Shown: positions 26,859 to 34,192 of the stretch, in pieces
How the letters are laid out: each line of letters starts with the position of its first letter
Position numbering within the stretch: the first letter of the stretch is position 1
DNA from: VHCN01 sp964589935
GTDB taxonomy: Bacteria; Verrucomicrobiota; Verrucomicrobiia; Limisphaerales; VHCN01
Direction: 5' to 3'
NCBI GenBank assembly: GCA_964589935.1
Contig: CAZPVD010000002.1
Location: forward strand, 124,001-188,000
Length of the DNA stretch: 64,000 bases
Notes under the pieces: model-generated
What the model was told of the DNA's origin: nothing
Databases searched by the model: none
Seen by the model: only the letters and a program-made list of their open reading frames with translations
Made by a program: the position numbers and the translations under genes

Positions 26859-27767
26859 ATGAAGGGAAACCAACTCGCCGTCACTGTCGGCTTCATACTG
26901 CTGGTCATCTTTGCCGCGGTGCTCTTCTTCTTTGAAGTGCGCCAGAGCGAAGTGGCGTTTGTCTCCACGTTCGGCCGCGCGTCGGACGCGGTGTTTCCAC
27001 CCGGCCTGCACGGCAAGCTGCCGTGGCCCATCCAGAAGGTCCACAAGTTCGACGCTCGCGTGCAGGCCTTCGAGAGCAAGTTCGAGGAGGCGCTCACCAG
27101 CGACGGCAAGCCGCTCATGGTGCAGGTCTATCTCGGCTGGCGCATCACCGACCCGCAGAAGTATTATTCGAGCTTCGGCGGCTCCGCAAAGGACGCCGAA
27201 CGCAACCTCGAGGGCCTCGTTGGCAGCGCCAAGAACGCGATTGTCGGCAAGCATCCGTTCGCGCACTACGTCTCGACCGACCCGGCGCAGCTCAAGTTCA
27301 CCGAGGTCGAGAAGCAGATGGAGGCGGCCATCCAGAACGAGGCGCAGAAGCGTTACGGCATCAAGATCGAATTCCTCGGCATCAAGCGCCTCGGCCTGCC
27401 GGAGGCCATCACACAAAAAGTTTTCGAGCGCATGAAGGAGGAACGCCAGCGCCTCGTGCTCAAGTATCAGGGCGAAGGCAACTCGCGCGCCATCGAGATC
27501 ACCGCCGCCGCCAACCGCGAGCGCGACGAGGCCCTCGCCAGGGCCGAAGGCGAGGCCACGCGCATCAAGGGCCAGGCCGAGGCCGAGGCCGCCGCCGCGT
27601 ATCGCGTGCTCGAACAAAACCCCGAGCTGGCCATTTATCTCCAGAAACTCTCCACCTTCGAGCAGACCATGAAGGAAAGGGCCACGCTGATCCTCGACCC
27701 GCGCACGCCGCCGTTCGATCTGCTGCGCGGCGCAAACGCGCCCGCAGCGCCCAAGTCCAACAAGTGA
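26859..27767 (+). CDS. SPFH/Band 7 protein (HflC-like)
   Basis: The 302-residue protein has a single N-terminal membrane helix (about 7-26). A Band 7 domain begins FEVRQSEVAFVSTFGRASD and includes GLHGKLPWPIQKVHKFDARVQ. The stalk helix reads NRERDEALARAEGEATRIKGQAEAEAAAAYRVLEQ. Size and order fit HflC. E. coli HflC pairs with HflK. Here a polytopic HflK-like protein precedes it and a His-rich HflK-like protein follows, so a mixed ring is plausible. The gene lies 43 bases after the preceding SPFH gene and 7 bases before the next. Confidence 0.9.
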   Translation: MKGNQLAVTVGFILLVIFAAVLFFFEVRQSEVAFVSTFGRASDAVFPPGLHGKLPWPIQKVHKFDARVQAFESKFEEALTSDGKPLMVQVYLGWRITDPQKYYSSFGGSAKDAERNLEGLVGSAKNAIVGKHPFAHYVSTDPAQLKFTEVEKQMEAAIQNEAQKRYGIKIEFLGIKRLGLPEAITQKVFERMKEERQRLVLKYQGEGNSRAIEITAAANRERDEALARAEGEATRIKGQAEAEAAAAYRVLEQNPELAIYLQKLSTFEQTMKERATLILDPRTPPFDLLRGANAPAAPKSNK

Positions 27768-27774
27768 TCGCGCC

Positions 27775-28980
27775 ATGAGCCAACCGCACGACCACGACGA
27801 TCACAATCACGGCCCCGGTGGACACACACACGGGCCGGAAGACCATTCTCACGGCCCCGGCGGTCATTCGCACGGGCCGGGCGAGCTTCAAGACCACGAT
27901 CACGGGCCGGCCAAACCCGACGTGCCGCCGCCCGTGAGCGAGGATGACGCCGGTTCCCGCGCGCTCGAAGAAGCCCTCAGCAGCAGTTTCTTCATCGTCA
28001 AGGGCATCATGCTTCTGCTGCTGGTGATCTTCATCTGCTCCGGCATGTTCACCGTCGAGCAAAATCAGGTCGCTGTTGTGCTCCGTTTCGGCAAGCCCAC
28101 CGGCGAAGGCGACGAAAAACTGAAAGGCCCCGGCTGGCACTGGGCCTGGCCGTATCCGATTGATGAAGTCGTGAAAATCCCGCGCGGCCTCGTCCACGCC
28201 GTGCGCTCGACCGTCGGCTGGTATGCCATCAGCAAGGAAGACGAACTGGCCGGCAAGGAACCCGCGATGACCGGCTCGCTCAACCCCGCCTCGGACGGCT
28301 ACTGCATCACGGGCGACGGCAACATCATGCACAGCCGCGCCGTGGTGAAATACCGTGTCACCGACCCGGTGCTCTACGCCTTCAACTACACGACCGCCTC
28401 GAATGTCGTCGAGAGTGTCGTGAACAACGCCCTTCACGCCGTCTCCGCGCACCACACGGTGGACGGCGCGACGCGCACGAACTTCTCCGCCTATCGCAAC
28501 GAAGTCATCCGCCATGCCACCGATCTGCTGCGCCAATACAGCCTCGGCGTCGAGATTGATGAGCAGAACTCAACCGTCGAGGTGAAGGTGCCGCGCCAGG
28601 TGAAGGACGCCTTTCAGGAAGTGCTCAACGCCGAGCAGGACCGCAGCAAGCAGATCAACGAGGCGCAAGGCAAGTCTAACGAAATGATCGCGAAGGCCAA
28701 GGGCGAGGCCGAGGCCATCCTCAGCGGCGCGCGCGCGGACGCGACCAAGCTCATTCAGGCCGCGCAGGCCGACTCGGACTCCTTCAGCAAGCAACTGCCG
28801 CTCTACCAGTCCAACCCAAGGCTCTTCCGCGAACGGCTTTTCGTCGAGACGATGAGCCGTGTGATGGTGGGCGCGCAGGAAAAGTTTTTCTTCCCCGACC
28901 TCGACCGCGCGCAACTTCGCCTGTTGCTGAACCGCGAGCCGCTCAAGCCGAACACGAACAGCCCGTCCGGCTCAAATTGA
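27775..28980 (+). CDS. SPFH/Band 7 protein with histidine-rich N-terminus (HflK-like)
   Basis: The 401-residue product starts with a cytoplasmic tail of about 45 residues. It holds 12 histidines in repeated HxHGPG-like units (for example GGHTHGPEDHSHGPGGHSHG). One membrane helix follows at about 72-92, then a Band 7 domain opening FTVEQNQVAVVLRFGKPTGEG with GWHWAWPYPIDEVVKIPRG. The stalk helix is QGKSNEMIAKAKGEAEAILSGARADATKL. A linker with KYRVTDPVLYAFNYTT matches HflK. His-rich tails commonly bind Zn, Ni, Co or Cu. The next gene, a metal ATPase, has a similar tail, which argues for shared metal handling. HflK homologues often have Gly- or Pro-rich tails, but not usually His-rich ones. Confidence 0.9.
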   Translation: MSQPHDHDDHNHGPGGHTHGPEDHSHGPGGHSHGPGELQDHDHGPAKPDVPPPVSEDDAGSRALEEALSSSFFIVKGIMLLLLVIFICSGMFTVEQNQVAVVLRFGKPTGEGDEKLKGPGWHWAWPYPIDEVVKIPRGLVHAVRSTVGWYAISKEDELAGKEPAMTGSLNPASDGYCITGDGNIMHSRAVVKYRVTDPVLYAFNYTTASNVVESVVNNALHAVSAHHTVDGATRTNFSAYRNEVIRHATDLLRQYSLGVEIDEQNSTVEVKVPRQVKDAFQEVLNAEQDRSKQINEAQGKSNEMIAKAKGEAEAILSGARADATKLIQAAQADSDSFSKQLPLYQSNPRLFRERLFVETMSRVMVGAQEKFFFPDLDRAQLRLLLNREPLKPNTNSPSGSN

Positions 28981-28995
28981 TGTAGATTACGCCGT

Positions 28996-31056
28996 ATGCA
29001 AACTTCACGCCTGACCACCGACGACCACGTCCACGATCACGACCACCATCACCATGATGGCGAGGAATGCGCGAGTTGCGGGCACGACCACGAGCACACG
29101 CAGATCAGGCTCGGCCAGACGCTCGTCGGTCTTATCTTCATCCTGAACTCCTTTTTCGTGGACTGGTTCTTTGCGAACGGCCACATGGTTTCGGAGGCGA
29201 GCGCGATGATCGGCGCGATCATCCTCGGCTATCCGATTGTGTGGACTTCGGTGAAGGACCTCCGCCGCGGCATCCTTTCGATCAACGAACTCGTCGGGCT
29301 CGCAGTGCTCGCGGCGTTCGCCGCCGGCGCGTTCGGCGCGTCGGGCGAGGCGGGTGGCTACCAAACCGCCGGCATCGTCGCCTTCTTCATGCTCATGGGC
29401 GAAATCATCGAGACGCGCACCGCCGCGGGCGCACGACAGTCCATCGAATCGCTCATCCGCCTCACGCCGACGAAAGCCCGCCGCATCAAGGGCGGTGCCG
29501 AGGAGGAAGTCGCCGTTCACGACCTGACCGTCGGCGATGTCATCCGCGTGCGGCCCGGCGACAACGTCGCCGCGGACGGGCAGATTCTTTCGGGCGAAGG
29601 CTCGATCAACCAGGCGAACATCACGGGTGAATCGCTGCCCGTGGACAAGAAACCCGGCGACCCCGTCTTCGCCGGCACGATCAACATCAACGGCGTGCTT
29701 GAAATCAAGGTCACACGCGCCGGCCACGACACCACGCTCGGCCGCGTGCGCGACCTCATTCTCGCCGCGGAAAAGACGAAGCTCCCAATCCAGAAGATCG
29801 TGGACCAATACATGGGCTTCTACACGCCGCTCGTCCTCGTCATCGGCGCGCTCGTGTGGGCCTTCACGCAGGATTTGAGCCGCGTCATCGCCGTGCTCGT
29901 CGTCGCCTGCCCGTGCGCGTTCATCCTCGCCACGCCCACCGCAATGGTCGCCGCGCTTTCCGCCGCCGCGCGCCTCGGCATCCTCATCAAAAACGTCGCG
30001 GACATTGAACTCGCCGCAAAGATCAACGCCTTCGTCTTCGACAAAACTGGAACTCTCACCACCGGCAAGCTCGCCGTCAGCCGCCTCGCGCCCGCCTCCG
30101 GCGTTTCGCCAGCCGAGCTGTTGAAGGTCGCCGCGACCGCTGAGAAATACAGCAACCATCCCACCGCCAAGGCGCTCGGCGAACTCGCCGCGGAAGCCGG
30201 CGTGCAGTTGCCCGAGCCGAAAAATTTCTCCGAAGCCGCCGGTCGCGGCGTGAAGGCGCACGTGGACGGCACGGTCGTGCTCGTTGGCCGCGCCGCGTGG
30301 CTCAAGGACAACGGCGTCACCGAGGACTTCATGAAATCGGTGGACTTGAACGAGACCGAGGGTTTCAGCCTGCTCTTCGTCGCGCGCAACGGCCAGTGCA
30401 TCGGCTGGGTCGGCCTGCAGGACCAGACGCGTGCCGAGGCGAAAGAAGCGCTCGCCGGCTTAAAGGAAGTCGGCGTTCGCCGCATCGCGATGGTTAGCGG
30501 CGACCGCACGCCGGTCGCCAAGCGCGTCGCCGCCGAGATCGGCTGCGAGGAAGTCGTCGCGGAATGCCTGCCGCAGAACAAGGTCGAATTTGTGAAGGCC
30601 ACGCGCGCCCGCGGCTACAAAGTCGCCGTGGTCGGCGACGGCGTGAACGACGCGCCCGCGCTCGCGGCCGGCGACCTCGGCATCGCGATGGGCGCGGCGG
30701 GCAGCGAGGTGGCCATCCACAGCGCGACCATCGCGCTCATGAACAACGATCTGCGCCGCCTGCCCTTCCTGGTGAAGCTCTCGCGCATGACGCGCTCGGT
30801 CATCAATCAAAACTTCCTCTTCGGCATCTTCTTCATCGTCGGCGGCCTCACGGCGGCGGCGTTCGGCTACTTGAACCCGATCATCGCGGCCATCATGCAC
30901 AACGCCGGCTCGCTCATCGTCGTGTTCAACAGCGCGCGCCTTGTGCGGCAGGGCGAGGAACTCGAGCCGTTCCAGCACGCGCCCGCCGCCGAACCACCCG
31001 CAGACAACGGCGGCAAACACGCCGCCGCAGGGCAGTTGCAGCCGCAGACGGCGTAA
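28996..31056 (+). CDS. Heavy-metal translocating P1B-type ATPase with His-rich N-terminus
   Basis: This is a predicted ATP-driven metal exporter of the inner membrane, 686 residues. The N-terminus holds a cluster HVHDHDHHHH and CASCGHDHEH in place of the usual ferredoxin-like metal-binding domain. Visible motifs are TGES (210-213), the membrane metal site CPC (305-307), phosphorylation DKTGT (349-353) and NHP (387-389). GDGVNDAP (547-554) in the hinge comes next. The last membrane helix reads HNAGSLIVVFNSARL (635-649). It therefore lacks both the DxG of Zn/Cd pumps and the HEGGT of the P1B-4 group, and it resembles CtpC-type pumps more. Metal specificity is open: Zn, Mn, Co or Cu are possible. 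The C-terminal tail is Pro/Ala-rich. Confidence 0.94.
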   Translation: MQTSRLTTDDHVHDHDHHHHDGEECASCGHDHEHTQIRLGQTLVGLIFILNSFFVDWFFANGHMVSEASAMIGAIILGYPIVWTSVKDLRRGILSINELVGLAVLAAFAAGAFGASGEAGGYQTAGIVAFFMLMGEIIETRTAAGARQSIESLIRLTPTKARRIKGGAEEEVAVHDLTVGDVIRVRPGDNVAADGQILSGEGSINQANITGESLPVDKKPGDPVFAGTININGVLEIKVTRAGHDTTLGRVRDLILAAEKTKLPIQKIVDQYMGFYTPLVLVIGALVWAFTQDLSRVIAVLVVACPCAFILATPTAMVAALSAAARLGILIKNVADIELAAKINAFVFDKTGTLTTGKLAVSRLAPASGVSPAELLKVAATAEKYSNHPTAKALGELAAEAGVQLPEPKNFSEAAGRGVKAHVDGTVVLVGRAAWLKDNGVTEDFMKSVDLNETEGFSLLFVARNGQCIGWVGLQDQTRAEAKEALAGLKEVGVRRIAMVSGDRTPVAKRVAAEIGCEEVVAECLPQNKVEFVKATRARGYKVAVVGDGVNDAPALAAGDLGIAMGAAGSEVAIHSATIALMNNDLRRLPFLVKLSRMTRSVINQNFLFGIFFIVGGLTAAAFGYLNPIIAAIMHNAGSLIVVFNSARLVRQGEELEPFQHAPAAEPPADNGGKHAAAGQLQPQTA

Positions 31057-31105
31057 AGACGGTTCGTGTGACTGCCGGACACATACAAGAGCGGCTCGAT
31101 ATTCT

Positions 31106-31125
31106 CCCTCTCCGCCGAGAGAGGG
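31106..31125. repeat. Short hairpin, degenerate dispersed repeat-like element
   Basis: In the spacer after the P1B ATPase, CCCTCTC (31106-31112) and GAGAGGG (31119-31125) form a perfect 7-bp stem with a 6-base loop, followed by a GCGAGGGG run (31131-31138). The layout resembles the degenerate 'CCCTCTCC...GAGAGGG...GAGGG' palindromes scattered in many bacterial genomes. It lies inside the proposed operon and could also attenuate or stabilise the transcript. No T-run follows, so it is not a standard intrinsic terminator. Confidence 0.45.
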
Positions 31126-31176
31126 CCCGTGCGAGGGGCAAGCGCGTGACCGAAATCAAGCAACACACAAACTGAC

Positions 31177-32388
31177 ATGACAGCCGTCGCCGATACTCTG
31201 CAAACCGAACCTCGTGCAGCACAGCCCACCGAGACCGTGGTCGCCGTTCGCAGCCTCACGAAAATCTTCAACGACTTCTGGGGGCGGCCCAAGGCGCGCG
31301 CGGTGGACAACGTGGACTTCGAGATCCGCCGCGGCGAGGTCTTCGGCCTGCTCGGCCCGAACGGCTCCGGCAAGTCCACGACGATCAAGATGCTGCTCGG
31401 CCTGCTTTACCCGACGCGCGGGCACATTGAGGTTTTCGGCCAGTCGCCGCGCCACGTGAAGACCAAGGCGCGCATCGGTTATCTGCCGGAGGAATCGTAT
31501 CTCTACCGCTACCTCAACTCGCGAGAGACGCTGGAATTCTTCGGCAATTTGTTCGAGCTTCCGCCAAATGACCGGCGCAACCGCGCCGAGCAATTGCTCG
31601 AAATGGTCGGCCTCAACCAGGTCCGCACGCGCACGGTCGGCGAGTTCTCGAAGGGCATGCAGCGCCGCATCGGCCTCGCGCAGGCGCTCATCAACGACCC
31701 CGACCTCGTCATCCTCGACGAGCCGACCGCCGGCCTTGATCCCATCGGCTGCCGCGAGATCAAGGACCTCATCGTCACGCTCGCGCGCCGCGGCAAGACG
31801 GTCATTCTCAGCAGCCATCTGCTCGCCGATGTCGAGGACGTGTGCGACCGCGCGGTGATTTATTACGGCGGAAAAATCCAGGCGATGGGCACGCTGAACG
31901 AGCTTCTTAGCGAGCGCGGCACCGTGCGCATCACCGCGCCGGCGCTCTCGCGCGAGACGATGCAGAAAGTGCTCGACACGATTCGCGCCGATGTGGCCGC
32001 GGACAAGGTGACGGTGGACAATCCGACGCAAAATCTGGAGAGCTACTTCCTCGGCGTCGTCGAACGCGCGCGCGCAGCGGAGGAACACACGTCCGGCGCG
32101 CTCTCCGGTTCGCAGGTCGCCGCGTATCTGCGCGGCGGTGCGGAAAGCGCCGAGACGAAGGCGGACAAAATTCTTGAACGATTTACAGCAGCAGCGCCGA
32201 TTGCGGAAGTGAAGCAGACCGTCGCGCCCGCGCCGCAGGAGCAGATGAACTTGAAAAAGCTCGACGCGCTCGCACAGGCCGCGCCGGTTGCGGCTGAAGC
32301 GCCAAAGACGGCGCCGCAGGTGGAAAAGAAGGCTGATGACGCGAAGGCGAACGAGAAACTTTCGTCGCTGCTGGGCAAGCCGAAGTAA
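31177..32388 (+). CDS. ABC transporter ATP-binding protein (ABC-2 type)
   Basis: The 403-residue ATPase has Walker A GPNGSGKST (60-68), signature FSKGMQRRIGLAQAL (157-171), Walker B LVILDEPTAGLDP and the H-loop SSH (212-214). It is of the drug/lipid/NosF-like ABC-2 class, paired with permeases lacking substrate-binding proteins. The C-terminal 170 residues extend beyond the ATPase. A regulatory ferredoxin-like part (about 240-290) is followed by an Ala/Pro/Lys-rich tail with predicted flexible helices (VAAEAPKTAPQVEKKADDAK). The DUF2628-permease gene starts 6 bases after its stop, so the pair is surely co-expressed. I suggest it drives both that permease and the one at 23912. Confidence 0.93.
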   Translation: MTAVADTLQTEPRAAQPTETVVAVRSLTKIFNDFWGRPKARAVDNVDFEIRRGEVFGLLGPNGSGKSTTIKMLLGLLYPTRGHIEVFGQSPRHVKTKARIGYLPEESYLYRYLNSRETLEFFGNLFELPPNDRRNRAEQLLEMVGLNQVRTRTVGEFSKGMQRRIGLAQALINDPDLVILDEPTAGLDPIGCREIKDLIVTLARRGKTVILSSHLLADVEDVCDRAVIYYGGKIQAMGTLNELLSERGTVRITAPALSRETMQKVLDTIRADVAADKVTVDNPTQNLESYFLGVVERARAAEEHTSGALSGSQVAAYLRGGAESAETKADKILERFTAAAPIAEVKQTVAPAPQEQMNLKKLDALAQAAPVAAEAPKTAPQVEKKADDAKANEKLSSLLGKPK

Positions 32389-32394
32389 TCGGCG

Positions 32395-34191
32395 ATGAAC
32401 ACCTACGAGATTTACCAGCACCCGCTGCGCGGGAACGCCGCCGTCAAGCGCGGCTTCTCGTGGCCGGGATTTTTGTTCACGTTCGTGTGGGCGCTGGCGA
32501 AGCAGATCTGGCTTCTCGGCGGAGTGCTGTTGGTCATCGCAGGAGGACTCTCTTTCGTGACCTTCGAACTGGGCCGGAACAATCCCGTGCTGTGCGGCAC
32601 GTTATGGGTGCTGTTTGCACTGGTGACCGGCGTCAAGGCCAACTCCTGGTTGGCGTGGTCGTTGGAGGGGCACGGCTACGGCTTCCTCGGCCTCGTCCCC
32701 GCGCGCACGCCTGCCGAGGCGCTCGCGAAGGTCACGACCGTCGGCAAGAACTGGCCGGACGAATGGAACCAAGCCGCGACGCCGCTGTGGTTCACGCTTG
32801 TGCCGCGTTCACTGCAACAGCTCGTCGCCGTCGCGGGCCTGACGTATCGCGCGGCGTGGCGCTTCCGCCTGCTGCCTGTGCTGACGGTGCTCCTGTTGTC
32901 GGTCGTGATCGGGTTGCCGATGCTTCTGCGGCACGACGGCACGGCGCGCGGGCTGACGCAGATCATCATCACGTATTCGCTGGGCATCATCATTTTCATC
33001 CTCGGCCTGGCAACGCTGTGGCTGGCGTGCGGCACGCTCGCGAAGGATGTCGAGGAATGCCAGATGCAGGTCGTGGCGGTGAAGCCCGTTCCCCGATGGC
33101 AAATCTGGCTCGGCAAATGGGCCGGCATCATGACGCTCAACGCGCTGTTGCTCGGCTTGGCCGGGCTTGGGGTTTATATGTTGATTCAAATCCGCGCGGC
33201 GTCGCTGCCTCCGGAGCAAAAAACGATTTTGCAAAACGAACTGCTCGTCGCCCGCGCGTCAGCCAGGGAAGCGCAGCCCGATCTCGACAAGGCCGTGGAG
33301 GAGGAATTGCGCGCACGGACGCAGGGACAGGATTTGACCGGCGTGGATTTGCAGGCGGTGCGGAAGGAAATCCGCGAGCAATTGAAAGCGGCCGTCCAAG
33401 TGGTGCCGTCTGGATTCCGCCGGCGCTGGGTGCTGGACACGCAAACCTCGGCCGAAAAGTTGCAAGGCCGGCCGATGCAGATTCGCGTCAAGTTCAACTC
33501 CTCGCGCATCACTGGTTCACCGCAGCCCTACACAACCGCCTGGGAAGTCGGCCCGCCGGAATCGAACATGCGCCAACGCATCTTGAAAACACTGACCACG
33601 GACACGTTTCACGAGATCACGGTGGACTCGAAGCAACTGCTGCCTGACGGCAAGCTTGTGGTGGATTTCCTGAACGCAACTGAAATTCCGCTCGTTTTCC
33701 CCCCGGAGGAGTGCATGGAGCTGCTGTATCGCGAGGGCGGTTTCGGCCTGAACCTCTGCCGCGGATTGCTGATTCTTTTTTTCTGGCTCGGCGTGCTGGC
33801 GGCACTCGGGCTGACAGCGGCGAGTTTCCTCTCATTCCCGGTCGCGTCATTTGTCGCGCTCACTGTTCTGGCCGTGTGCCTGTCGAGCGAGACCATCGCG
33901 ACCGTCGTGAAGGAAGGCTCGCTCATGGGCGGCAACGTGGCGGCACTGCAAGGAAACTTCAACGCTCTCGATTACATCTTCCTGCCGCTGTTGCGCGTGT
34001 TGCTCAATGTGTCGAAGCTCGTGCTCGATTTTTCGCCGATTGACTCGTTGAGCACTGGCCGGAGCGTCACATGGGCGAACCTCGGCCAGGCCTTTGCGCA
34101 AATCTGGCTGCTGGTGGGCGGCGTGCTCGCCGGACTCGGCATCGCGCTCTTCACCCGTCGTGAACTCGCCACCGCGCAGAGCCAACAGTGA
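32395..34191 (+). CDS. Fusion of DUF2628-like domain and ABC-2 permease
   Basis: The 598-residue membrane protein starts with YEIYQHPLRGNAAVKRGFSWPGFLFTFVWAL, closely like the N-terminus of DUF2628 proteins (about residues 1-105, two helices). A second part begins AAWRFRLLPVLTVLLLSVV. It has an ABC-2-like core (helices at about 160-178, 188-211 and 243-264), with LAKDVEECQMQVVAVKPVPRWQIWLGKW as a coupling-type loop. A large extracytoplasmic domain lies at about 268-455 and includes a charged coiled-coil-like stretch. Three or four C-terminal helices follow. The extracytoplasmic insertion resembles periplasmic modules of exporters. The domain pairing is unusual. It is translationally close to the ATPase upstream and the FKBP gene downstream (one-base gap). 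Confidence 0.82.
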   Translation: MNTYEIYQHPLRGNAAVKRGFSWPGFLFTFVWALAKQIWLLGGVLLVIAGGLSFVTFELGRNNPVLCGTLWVLFALVTGVKANSWLAWSLEGHGYGFLGLVPARTPAEALAKVTTVGKNWPDEWNQAATPLWFTLVPRSLQQLVAVAGLTYRAAWRFRLLPVLTVLLLSVVIGLPMLLRHDGTARGLTQIIITYSLGIIIFILGLATLWLACGTLAKDVEECQMQVVAVKPVPRWQIWLGKWAGIMTLNALLLGLAGLGVYMLIQIRAASLPPEQKTILQNELLVARASAREAQPDLDKAVEEELRARTQGQDLTGVDLQAVRKEIREQLKAAVQVVPSGFRRRWVLDTQTSAEKLQGRPMQIRVKFNSSRITGSPQPYTTAWEVGPPESNMRQRILKTLTTDTFHEITVDSKQLLPDGKLVVDFLNATEIPLVFPPEECMELLYREGGFGLNLCRGLLILFFWLGVLAALGLTAASFLSFPVASFVALTVLAVCLSSETIATVVKEGSLMGGNVAALQGNFNALDYIFLPLLRVLLNVSKLVLDFSPIDSLSTGRSVTWANLGQAFAQIWLLVGGVLAGLGIALFTRRELATAQSQQ

Positions 34192-34192
34192 C

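Noticed and set aside
29005..30261. Long minus-strand frame inside the P1B ATPase gene
   Set aside because: It is the complement of a gene with all P-type ATPase motifs. No independent evidence.
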